Below the pieces are notes generated by a model that saw nothing but the letters and a program-made list of their open reading frames with translations, searched no databases and was not told the DNA's origin. DNA of 7,231 bases from Lachnoclostridium sp. UBA1241 (lineage in GTDB: Bacteria; Bacillota; Clostridia; Lachnospirales; Lachnospiraceae). Made by a program: the position numbers and the translations under genes. Of the stretch, positions 1 to 6,159 are shown piece after piece (the stretch's first letter is position 1; each line of letters begins with the position of its first letter). The stretch is taken from assembly GCA_002308955.1 (NCBI GenBank), contig DBWJ01000019.1, positions 1 through 7,231 on the forward strand, given 5' to 3'.

Positions 1-150
1 ATCGTCAGGAGAAATGGGCACGATCGGTTTCTGGTTTCCGTAAACAGTCGGAATCAAAATGCTATTCGTTTCTATGAAAGAATGGGAGGTCTTGAGATCC
101 CGGGAGACGAGACTCAGAAACGTTTTTGTTTCGACGTTTCTAAAGAGTAG
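1..150 (+). CDS. C-terminal fragment of a GNAT-family N-acetyltransferase (5' end outside window)
   Basis: Frame 1 is open from the first base to a TAG at 148-150 and gives 49 residues. The stretch VNSRNQNAIRFYERMGG (residues 14-30 of the fragment) matches the late acetyl-CoA-binding part of the GNAT fold: the N-x-x-A-I-x-F-Y-E-x-x-G-G pattern is typical of the alpha4 helix and the following beta strand. The tail (KRFCFDV) looks like the last strand of the domain. GNAT enzymes transfer an acetyl group from acetyl-CoA to an amine on a small molecule, peptide or protein. Nothing here identifies the substrate, because that part of the protein is upstream of the window. The gene runs the same way as the glycosidase that starts 42 bp later, so the two could be co-transcribed; no terminator is visible between them. 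The family call is fairly secure, the function unknown. Confidence 0.8.
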   Translation: MVRRNGHDRFLVSVNSRNQNAIRFYERMGGLEIPGDETQKRFCFDVSKE

Positions 151-180
151 TAAGGAAGCGCGAAAGCAGTAATATAAAGC

Positions 181-186
181 AGGAGG
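181..186 (+). promoter_or_regulatory. Shine-Dalgarno site of the GH2 gene
   Basis: AGGAGG sits 6 nt before the ATG at 193 and fixes that start codon. The 42-bp gap after the acetyltransferase stop shows no convincing -35/-10 pair, which fits read-through transcription from upstream, although a promoter inside the acetyltransferase gene cannot be excluded. Confidence 0.85.
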
Positions 187-192
187 ATTGTT

Positions 193-2655
193 ATGAGGAG
201 CATTTCGTTGGACGGGAAATGGACTTTTCGCCGGGGGTATCTGGATTCCATCACTATGATGGAGCAGGATCCCGGCGTTTTGGTTGACCTGCCGCATGAC
301 GGCATGATCGGGACACCGGTATTGCCGGATGCACCGGCCAAAGCGGATTCCGGTTACTATACCGGCGGTCTCACGAATTACACGAGGTATGTATTCGTTC
401 CGGAGGAGTGGCAGGGTAGCTGTGTAGGGCTGAAGCTGGACGGCGTTATGATGAATGCTTCCGTTGATGTGAATGGAAGCAGAGTCGGCATGTGTCACAA
501 CGGTTATGCGCCGTTTTACGTGGATCTTACGGACTATGTGACCTTCGGTGAGAACAACCGCGTCACGATTAATGTCAACACATCCATGCAGCCCAATTCC
601 AGATGGTATTCCGGCTCCGGGCTGTACCGCGGCGTCTGCCTGATGAACGGACCGCGAGTACATATCGTTCCCGACGGTCTGTACGTATTCACGAAAGAGA
701 TCAGTGACGGTTATGCCTTTTTGGAAGCCTTGGTTGAGGTGGTGAATACGGAGCTTCAAAACTGCATGGCAGAGGTGGAGCTTACGCTTTACTATGACGG
801 ACGTGAGGAGGTTGCTGCGCAGACGAAGCGCGTAATCGAGATCGGTCACGGTAAGACGGAAAATGCAAGGCTTACCCTTACCGTTAAGGACCCTCTGCTT
901 TGGGATGCGGATTCCCCGAATCTCTATCGGGTAAAAGCAAAGGTAAGAAAACTCGGTATCTATACGACTCACTTTGTCCCGGGCGAAGATGTGACCGTCG
1001 ACGAGGCAGAGGCTGTCTTCGGAATCCGTACCGTTACGGCAGATCCGGTGCACGGACTCCGGATTAACGGAAAGACGGTAAAACTGAAGGGCGGCTGTCT
1101 GCATCACGATAACGGTTTGCTCGGTTCGGTTTCGCTCCCCGGCAGTGAGGAAAGAAAGGTACGAAAGCTTAAGAGCATAGGATTTAACGCAATCCGGACA
1201 GCGCATAATCCGCCGTCTGCGGCTTTGATCGAATGCTGTGACCGGCTCGGGATGTATGTCTTCGACGAGGCATTTGACGCATGGGGGATCGGTAAGAGAG
1301 GCGGAGACTATCATCAGTTTTTCGAGACGGACTGGGAGAAAGACCTTACTGCGTTTGTGAAGAGAGACCGGATTCATCCGTCGGTTATTCTGTGGTCTAC
1401 GGGCAATGAAATCCCCGAACGCGCCGGACTCGGAGACGGTTACGGAAAGGCAACCAAGATTGCCGAACGGATACGCTCGCTCGATGGCACAAGGCCGGTG
1501 AGTAACGGTATCTGTTCCCTTTGGAGCGGATTGGACGATAAGCTTGCCATAGGGCAGAACCAGGCGCAAAATGCCGGCGACGGGATGAAAGCAACGCTCT
1601 GGGAGACTGTGACCGAGCCTTTTACAAACGGCCTTGATGTGGTCGGTTACAACTACATGGAAGATATCTACGAGAGGGACCATGAAATGTTCCCGGAGAG
1701 AGTGATCCTCGGCTCCGAGAATTTTCCGAATCAGATCGGATTCCGTTGGCCTATGGTGGAAAAGCTCCCTTATGTCATCGGCGATTTTACGTGGACAGCA
1801 TGGGATTATCTCGGCGAGGCCGGTCTCGGTAAAGCCGCATATGTGGAGCCGGATGATCCGAAGGCGCCGCGATTCCCGTGGGATCTGATGCCGGACCGGA
1901 CTTCCCCTTATCCGTGGAGACTCGCCAATGATGCGGATTTCGATATTACCGGGTTCCGGTGCCCTCAGGGTGACTACAGAAGCGTTGTGTGGGGCAATGA
2001 AGAAACCTTCTTATATTCCATGCATCCGGATACGTTCGGAAAGAAAGAAGTCGTGAGCATGTGGGGATTCCCCTATGTGCTTCGAAATTGGAATTATGAA
2101 GGGTTTGAGGGGCGGCCGATTGAATTGGTCGTATATTCCAAAGCCGATGAAGCGGAGGTTTTCGTAAACGGGCAGAGCATAGGCAGAAAGCCTGTCAGCA
2201 AAGAACGGCCGTTCCCGTATAGCGTCCGGTTTGAAACGACGTTCCAACCAGGTGAGGTTATCGCGGTAAGCTATCAAAACGGGAAGGAAGTCAGCAGAGC
2301 TACCCTGGTTACCACGGGCAGCGCGCAACGGATCCGGCTGGTGCCCGAGAAGAGTGTGATGGCTGCCGACGGACACGACCTGATCTATGTGAACATTGAG
2401 ATTACGGACCGGGACGGTCGTGTGGTACCCGATGCGGCTGTGGCGCTCAGGGCAAATGTGAGTGGTGCAGGCAGGTTGGCGGGTTTTGGCTCGGCAAACC
2501 CCATCACCGAGGAAGATTATACGGACAGTGAAACGGTTTCCTACCGTGGGCGAGCCCTTTTGATTATGCGAGCCGGATACGAGAGCGGAACCTGTTCCGT
2601 GGAAATATACGCCAATGGATTTGAACCCGTGAAAGCGGAATTCCGCATACAATAA
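193..2655 (+). CDS. Glycoside hydrolase family 2 enzyme (beta-galactosidase-like, DUF4982 and C5-type C-terminal domains)
   Basis: This 820-residue protein has the full GH2 layout: an N-terminal jelly-roll domain (about 1-165, with SLDGKWTF, LPHD and RWYSGSGLYR), an Ig-like domain (about 170-280), a TIM barrel (about 285-585), a DUF4982-type domain (about 635-705) and a GH2 C5-type Ig domain (about 712-818, with IEITDRDGRVVPDA and GAGRLAGFGSANP). In the barrel, RTAHNP (335-340) is conserved. The predicted acid/base is Glu406 in WSTGNE and the predicted nucleophile is Glu509 in ILGSEN, followed by FTWTAWDYLGEAG (532-544). There is no signal peptide or membrane segment, so it should act in the cytosol on imported oligosaccharides or glycosides. 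I do not see the NxK motif of beta-glucuronidases, so a beta-galactosidase or related exo-glycosidase is favoured; substrate remains uncertain. The start is well supported: AGGAGG at 181-186 lies 6 nt before ATG. The gene converges on metF. No dedicated transporter or sugar regulator lies in the window. Confidence 0.93.
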   Translation: MRSISLDGKWTFRRGYLDSITMMEQDPGVLVDLPHDGMIGTPVLPDAPAKADSGYYTGGLTNYTRYVFVPEEWQGSCVGLKLDGVMMNASVDVNGSRVGMCHNGYAPFYVDLTDYVTFGENNRVTINVNTSMQPNSRWYSGSGLYRGVCLMNGPRVHIVPDGLYVFTKEISDGYAFLEALVEVVNTELQNCMAEVELTLYYDGREEVAAQTKRVIEIGHGKTENARLTLTVKDPLLWDADSPNLYRVKAKVRKLGIYTTHFVPGEDVTVDEAEAVFGIRTVTADPVHGLRINGKTVKLKGGCLHHDNGLLGSVSLPGSEERKVRKLKSIGFNAIRTAHNPPSAALIECCDRLGMYVFDEAFDAWGIGKRGGDYHQFFETDWEKDLTAFVKRDRIHPSVILWSTGNEIPERAGLGDGYGKATKIAERIRSLDGTRPVSNGICSLWSGLDDKLAIGQNQAQNAGDGMKATLWETVTEPFTNGLDVVGYNYMEDIYERDHEMFPERVILGSENFPNQIGFRWPMVEKLPYVIGDFTWTAWDYLGEAGLGKAAYVEPDDPKAPRFPWDLMPDRTSPYPWRLANDADFDITGFRCPQGDYRSVVWGNEETFLYSMHPDTFGKKEVVSMWGFPYVLRNWNYEGFEGRPIELVVYSKADEAEVFVNGQSIGRKPVSKERPFPYSVRFETTFQPGEVIAVSYQNGKEVSRATLVTTGSAQRIRLVPEKSVMAADGHDLIYVNIEITDRDGRVVPDAAVALRANVSGAGRLAGFGSANPITEEDYTDSETVSYRGRALLIMRAGYESGTCSVEIYANGFEPVKAEFRIQ

Positions 2656-2689
2656 ACAGCAGTCTCTCCGGGGGTTAACTTTCCGGCTA

Positions 2690-2721
2690 ATACAAAGAAG
2701 AGGACCCCCTATGGGATCCTC
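2690..2721 (-). terminator. Rho-independent terminator of the metE-metF operon
   Basis: Read on the minus strand, just after the metF stop, GAGGATCCC pairs with GGGGTCCTC (eight Watson-Crick pairs and one T-G wobble) around an ATAG loop, and is followed by the T-rich stretch TTCTTTGT. On the plus strand the same hairpin carries a C-A mismatch and has no T-tract after it, so it would serve the glycosidase transcript poorly. It lies in the 71-bp gap between two converging genes. Confidence 0.75.
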
Positions 2722-2726
2722 CCCTC

Positions 2727-3584
2727 TTACACAAAATTCTTAACTCCCTCACAGATTCTTCTTGCGACTAGCGGGTTGTTCATCGTATAAAGATGGATGC
2801 CTTCGATGTCGCTTGCGAGAAGGTCAATCACCTGGCTCAACGCATATGACATTCCGGCGTCGAACAGGGCTTCCTTATTGTCTTCGTACCGGGCGATGAC
2901 GCGGCGGAACCGCTCGGGAAATGAGGCGTTGCATAAGCTTACCATCCGTCTGATTTGCGCGGCGTTGATGACCGGCATGACTCCCGGGATGATCGGAACG
3001 TTGATGTCTCCGATGCGGCAGCGCTCATGGAAATCAAAGAAGATTTCGTTATCAAAAAACAGCTGCGACAGCAGTACCTCCGCGCCCGCGTCCACTTTCT
3101 TCTTAAGCGCGTTGAAATCCGCCACCTTGCTTTCCGATTCCGGATGGCACTCCGGGTAGCACGCCCCCAAGAAACAGAAGTCGTACTTCGATTTAAGATA
3201 CGCAATCAGGTCAGACGCGTGCGGAAAATCATTCTTCTCAACAAGCTTCGGCGTCCGGTCGCCGCGAAGCGCCAGGATGTTCTGGATGCCTTCGCGGGTG
3301 ATGGCCTCCGCCATCTGATCGATTTCCTCCCTGCTGTAATGTAAGCAGGTGAGGTGGACGACCGGCTCGATGCCGTATCGGTTCTTGATCTTCTTCGCGA
3401 GCTCGATGGTACGGTTTCCGTTGGCGCTTCCGCCCGCGCCAAATGTCACGCTGATGTAGTCCGGGTCGAGTTCACAAAGGACATCGAGCGTGTCGTCTAT
3501 GTTTTCCAGTTCCTCATCCTTCTTCGGCGGGAAAATTTCGAAGGACAGGCTCTTCTGTCTTTTGTGAATCTCCGTAATTTTCAT
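2727..3584 (-). CDS. metF: Methylenetetrahydrofolate reductase
   Basis: This 285-residue protein is close to the usual length of bacterial MetF (about 290). It is a flavin-dependent TIM-barrel enzyme that reduces 5,10-methylene-THF to 5-methyl-THF, the methyl donor of methionine synthesis. Family motifs appear in order: SFEIFPPK (14-21, with Glu16 matching the E. coli catalytic Glu28), VTFGAGGS (46-53), HLTC (77-80), NILALRGD (102-109, Asp109 matching FAD-binding Asp120), ACYPECHPES (141-150), QLFFDN (174-179, Gln174 matching the folate-binding Gln183) and IPGVMPV (199-205). The ATG is preceded by a modest Shine-Dalgarno, GAAAGG, 8 nt away. The gene lies 45 nt after metE on the same strand and is almost certainly co-transcribed. 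Its start region is part of a 41-bp tandem duplication, and a mini-ORF from the upstream copy ends on the metF start codon (ATGA overlap), so its translation may be coupled to upstream reading. The product call is very secure. Confidence 0.97.
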   Translation of the reverse strand: MKITEIHKRQKSLSFEIFPPKKDEELENIDDTLDVLCELDPDYISVTFGAGGSANGNRTIELAKKIKNRYGIEPVVHLTCLHYSREEIDQMAEAITREGIQNILALRGDRTPKLVEKNDFPHASDLIAYLKSKYDFCFLGACYPECHPESESKVADFNALKKKVDAGAEVLLSQLFFDNEIFFDFHERCRIGDINVPIIPGVMPVINAAQIRRMVSLCNASFPERFRRVIARYEDNKEALFDAGMSYALSQVIDLLASDIEGIHLYTMNNPLVARRICEGVKNFV

Positions 3585-3652
3585 GCTCTCAACCTTTCTT
3601 TCCGCAGATGCTTCGTGATTTTCATATTCTCAACCTTTCTCTCCGCGGATGC
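3571..3652. repeat. 41-bp tandem direct duplication across the metE-metF junction
   Basis: Positions 3571-3611 and 3612-3652 are two abutting copies of one 41-bp unit, identical at 35 of 41 positions by my alignment. All six differences are transitions (3572/3613, 3576/3617, 3585/3626, 3586/3627, 3600/3641, 3606/3647). On the minus strand each copy holds the same elements: the end of the metE coding sequence (GCATC-type start of the unit), the GAAAGG ribosome site, an ATG 8 nt later, and the first codons of metF (ATGAAAAT-ACG-AG). Because 41 is not a multiple of three, the two ATGs are in different frames. The similarity stops at the unit boundaries, as expected for a slipped or unequal duplication that has since drifted. 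Confidence 0.9.
3581..3625 (-). CDS. Possible 14-residue mini-ORF between metE and metF, made by the duplication
   Basis: The upstream duplicated start gives ATG at 3625-3623, with GAAAGG at 3634-3639 placed 8 nt before it, as good a ribosome site as the one used by metF. The frame reads MKITKHLRKERLRA and then TGA at 3583-3581, which overlaps the metF ATG (3584-3582) as ATGA. Its first four residues equal those of MetF, and the rest is the metE tail read in another frame, with several Arg and Lys. A ribosome ending here would be placed to restart on metF. It may be only a by-product of the duplication. No family similarity is expected, and no attenuator hairpin or run of methionine codons is seen, so a classical leader peptide is unlikely. 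Confidence 0.4.
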   Translation of the reverse strand: MKITKHLRKERLRA

Positions 3653-5912
3653 ATTGCGCGGCCTTCACGAGATTAAGAAGGCTCGCCTTGGTCTCACTCT
3701 CGCCTCTTGTCTTCAGTCCGCAGTCCGGGTTTACCCAAAGCTTCCGGTCGTCAATCTTTGCGCGCATCTTCGTGAGCGCCTCAACGATCTCCTCAACCGA
3801 CGGGATACGGGGCGAGTGGATATCGTAAACGCCCGGGCCGACCTCGGTCTTGAAGTGATGCTCCTTCAATGAATCAAGGATCTGCAGGTCGGATCTCGAT
3901 GCCTCAAATGTGATAACGTCCGCATCCATCGCGTCAATGGCCGGAATGATATCGGTAAATTCGCTGTAGCACATATGCGTGTGAATCTGTGTCTCTGCTT
4001 TCACGCCGCTGTGTACAAGCCGGAACGCCGGAATCGCCCAGTCAAGGTACTCGGAGTACCAGTCGCTCTTTCGAAGCGGCAGTTTCTCGCGAAGCGCGGC
4101 CTCGTCAATCTGGATGATATCGATTCCATTTGCCTCCAGATCAAGCACCTCGTCACGGATTGCTAACGCAATCTGCAGCGTGCTATCCCTAAGGGTGATG
4201 TCCTCTCTCGGGAACGACCAGTTCAAGATTGTAACCGGGCCGGTAAGCATGCCCTTCACGGGCTTGGCGGTGCAGCTCTTTGCGAACTTCGACCAAGGCA
4301 CCGTGATGGCTTCTTTTCTCGAAACGTCGCCCCATATGATTGGCGGCTTTACGCATCTCGTACCGTAAGACTGCACCCAGGCATTTTCCGTGAAAACGTA
4401 GCCCGACAGATGCTCGCCGAAGTACTCGACCATATCGTTCCGCTCGTACTCGCCGTGCACGATGACGTCAAGCCCGAGCTCCTCCTGCAGCGCGATGCAC
4501 TCGGCGATCTTCCGCTCGTTGAAAGCGATATACTGCTCCTTCGTAATCTCTCCCTTTTTGAACTGTGTCCGGTTCTTCTTCACGTCCGTGGTCTGCGGGA
4601 AGGAACCGATCGTTGTCGTCGGGAACAAAGGCAGGTTCAGCTTTGCTTTCTGAATCCGCTCGCGTTCCTCGAACGAAGGAAGCCTTGTGTAATCCGCATC
4701 TTGGATGGCCGCCACTCTCTTCTTAACCGCTTCGTCGACGGTGTCGATCCGCTTTGCGAACAAGGCCTGATTGGTCGTAAAGCGTGCATCCTTCGAACAG
4801 TCGTTAAGTCCCGCAAGGGCGGCAATTTCCGAAAGCTCCGTAAGCTTCTCTTCGGCAAATGCGAAGTGCTTCTTATAATCTTCCGTAAGCCTTTTCTCGC
4901 CCTTTAACGAGTTCGGCACATGCAACAAAGAGCACGAAGTATTCAGTACAATCTGTTCCACACCGATGCCACTCTTCGCGGCAATCGCGCCGATTGTTTC
5001 GAGCGTCTTACGGTAATCATTGCGCCATATGTTCTTGCCGTTCACAAGACCCGCGAAGAGGAGTTTGCCCTTCGGGAAGCCCTTTGCAATCAGCTCGAGC
5101 GACTTCCGCCCCTCAATGAAATCGATTCCGATTCCGTTGAAATCAAGGCCGGACAGCTTATCGTAGAAGTCTCTCACGTCACCGAAATAAGTCTGCAGAA
5201 GAACTTTCACACTGCCCTTCGCCGCAAGAAGCTTTGTGTAAATCTGTGTAAAGAACTGCGCCTCCGCGGCGTCGATATCCTTTACCGCATACGGTTCGTC
5301 GAACTGTACCCAGCCGGCGCCAATTTCATTCAGGTACCCGAGAAGCTTCGTATAGGCTTCGATCACTGCGTCCGTAAAATCCTCTTTCTTTTTAGTTCCG
5401 GTATACTTCGCAAGGTTCAGAAGCGTGAACGGTCCGACCAGTGCAACCTTCGTCTCCACTCCGAGCTCCTTTGCTTCCAGATATTCGGCAAAAGGCTTTT
5501 TGCCGACAAGCTTAATCTCGGTCGTGTCATCGATTTCCGGCACAAGGTAATGGTAGTTCGTGTTGAACCATTTCTTCATGGCAAGCGCCTTCACGTCGCC
5601 TTTGTTGCCCTGATAACCTCTCGCCATCGCGAAGTACGTCTCAAGCTCCCCAAGCCCGAGTTTCTTATAACGCTCGGGCACGATGTTGAACAAAACCGCC
5701 GCGTCCAATACGTTATCGTAAAACGAAAAATCATTGGACGAAATAAAGTCAATCCCCGCTTCCTTCTGGATGCAAAGGTTCTTCCTTCGAATCTCCTTTG
5801 CCGCTTTCGTAAGTTCCGCCTCGTTAATCTCCCCTCTGAAGAATTGTTCGGAAGCAAATTTCAATTCTCTGTTCTCTCCGATTCTCGGATATCCGATTAT
5901 TGCTGTTTTCAT
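3630..5912 (-). CDS. metE: Cobalamin-independent methionine synthase (5-methyltetrahydropteroyltriglutamate-homocysteine methyltransferase)
   Basis: This 760-residue protein matches the usual MetE length. It transfers the methyl group of polyglutamylated 5-methyl-THF to homocysteine without cobalamin, in the cytosol. The N-terminal barrel opens with MKTAIIGYPRIGENRELK and includes WVQFDEPY (201-208) and NTSCSLLHVP (324-333). The C-terminal barrel starts at PTTTIGSFPQT (431-441). The zinc ligands are all present by match to E. coli: His646 and Cys648 in HTHMCYSEF, Glu670 in ITFEASRSD and Cys731 in VNPDCGLKTR. Asp603 (QIDEAALRE) and His699 (GPGVYDIHSP) match the E. coli substrate/catalytic residues. 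I chose the ATG at 5912 because AAAGGAG (5921-5927) lies 8 nt before it and the family N-terminus starts there. The longer open frame to 6065 and the in-frame ATG at 5936 are rejected: the first runs through the promoter, the second sits at the predicted transcript start. metF follows 45 nt later. Confidence 0.98.
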   Translation of the reverse strand: MKTAIIGYPRIGENRELKFASEQFFRGEINEAELTKAAKEIRRKNLCIQKEAGIDFISSNDFSFYDNVLDAAVLFNIVPERYKKLGLGELETYFAMARGYQGNKGDVKALAMKKWFNTNYHYLVPEIDDTTEIKLVGKKPFAEYLEAKELGVETKVALVGPFTLLNLAKYTGTKKKEDFTDAVIEAYTKLLGYLNEIGAGWVQFDEPYAVKDIDAAEAQFFTQIYTKLLAAKGSVKVLLQTYFGDVRDFYDKLSGLDFNGIGIDFIEGRKSLELIAKGFPKGKLLFAGLVNGKNIWRNDYRKTLETIGAIAAKSGIGVEQIVLNTSCSLLHVPNSLKGEKRLTEDYKKHFAFAEEKLTELSEIAALAGLNDCSKDARFTTNQALFAKRIDTVDEAVKKRVAAIQDADYTRLPSFEERERIQKAKLNLPLFPTTTIGSFPQTTDVKKNRTQFKKGEITKEQYIAFNERKIAECIALQEELGLDVIVHGEYERNDMVEYFGEHLSGYVFTENAWVQSYGTRCVKPPIIWGDVSRKEAITVPWSKFAKSCTAKPVKGMLTGPVTILNWSFPREDITLRDSTLQIALAIRDEVLDLEANGIDIIQIDEAALREKLPLRKSDWYSEYLDWAIPAFRLVHSGVKAETQIHTHMCYSEFTDIIPAIDAMDADVITFEASRSDLQILDSLKEHHFKTEVGPGVYDIHSPRIPSVEEIVEALTKMRAKIDDRKLWVNPDCGLKTRGESETKASLLNLVKAAQCIRGEKG

Positions 5913-5943
5913 TGCGTCAGCTCCTTTCCGTTTCATAGCCCGA

Positions 5944-5972
5944 AGTATACACCTACCCACCCAGTAGGTAAA
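5944..5972 (-). promoter_or_regulatory. Predicted metE-metF promoter
   Basis: On the minus strand, TTTACC (5967-5972) and TATACT (5944-5949) are separated by exactly 17 bp (5950-5966). The -10 is one base from consensus and the -35 is weak (four of six), which suits an activator-dependent promoter. The predicted start point near 5937 gives a leader of about 25 nt before the ATG at 5912, too short for a SAM or cobalamin riboswitch. Confidence 0.65.
5951..5972. promoter_or_regulatory. Operator-like inverted repeat inside the metE promoter
   Basis: ACCTAC (5951-5956) and GTAGGT (5964-5969) form inverted 6-bp arms with a 7-bp spacer. Together with AAA at 5970-5972 they cover the -35 hexamer and most of the spacer of the predicted metE promoter. 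The part ACCCAGTAGGTAAA (5959-5972) matches ACTTAGTAGGTAAA (7167-7180) at the right-edge promoter at 12 of 14 positions. A protein bound here would block RNA polymerase, so repression is the simplest reading; the binding protein is not identified. Confidence 0.5.
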
Positions 5973-5995
5973 ATACATCTTTTTGCTGCTTGATA

Positions 5996-6010
5996 ATAGA
6001 TTGAATCTAT
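5996..6010. promoter_or_regulatory. LysR-type binding site (T-N11-A perfect dyad) between metE and the LysR gene
   Basis: ATAGATT-G-AATCTAT is a perfect 15-bp inverted repeat and contains the T-N11-A signature (T5997, A6009) of LysR-family recognition sites. Its centre at 6003 is about 66 bp upstream of the predicted metE start point (about 5937), matching the usual place of a LysR recognition site at an activated promoter. It lies between a LysR gene and its divergent neighbour, the classical location for control of the target and of the regulator itself. Protein binding is inferred. Confidence 0.65.
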
Positions 6011-6159
6011 GGTAAATTATTTTCGTGTGGATAATTCTATTGTTACAACTTCCGGCAGAAGCCAAATCCCATTGTCAATGATTCCGGACCGGAGCCGGAT
6101 TTTAGTGCTGCTATTTCCATCAGAATCCACATTCTTTCACTACACTTTGGGAGGCAGAT

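Larger units (their letters stand above)
5913..6159. other. Divergent control region between metE and the LysR gene
   Basis: These 247 bp hold no gene. They contain the metE ribosome site and promoter, the AGTAGGT operator-like repeat and the LysR-type dyad. On the LysR side there are two shorter perfect dyads, CATTG-T-CAATG (6070-6080) and TCCGG-A-CCGGA (6083-6093). The best -10-like word for the LysR gene is GATAAT at 6030-6035, but no acceptable -35 lies 16-18 bp before it, so I do not assign that promoter. I looked for, and did not see, the cobalamin-box core, a SAM-riboswitch-like stem set or a T-box sequence on either strand. Confidence 0.7.

Noticed and set aside
2011..2652. 213-codon open frame on the minus strand inside the GH2 gene
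   Set aside because: It lies fully inside the well-supported glycosidase coding sequence, has no recognisable domain and is best explained as a shadow frame.
2670..2690. CCGG...CCGG inverted repeat around GTTAAC after the GH2 stop, as a plus-strand terminator
   Set aside because: Pairing beyond the four-base CCGG ends relies on G-T wobbles, and no T-tract follows, so it is too weak to call.
4920..5993. Long open frame (357 codons) on the plus strand, antisense to metE
   Set aside because: The minus strand here is unambiguous metE with all zinc ligands. The antisense frame arises from its codon bias, its product resembles nothing I know, and its start has no convincing ribosome site.
5913..6065. 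51-residue N-terminal extension of metE (open frame back to 6065) and the in-frame ATG at 5936
   Set aside because: The family N-terminus begins at MKTAIIGYPRIGENRE, the AAAGGAG site fits the ATG at 5912, and the extension runs through the predicted promoter and LysR dyad. The ATG at 5936 would sit at the transcript start with no ribosome site.
5913..6159. SAM or cobalamin riboswitch in front of metE
   Set aside because: I found no cobalamin-box core and no SAM-riboswitch-like stem set on the minus strand, and the predicted leader is only about 25 nt. A covariance-model search would settle it.
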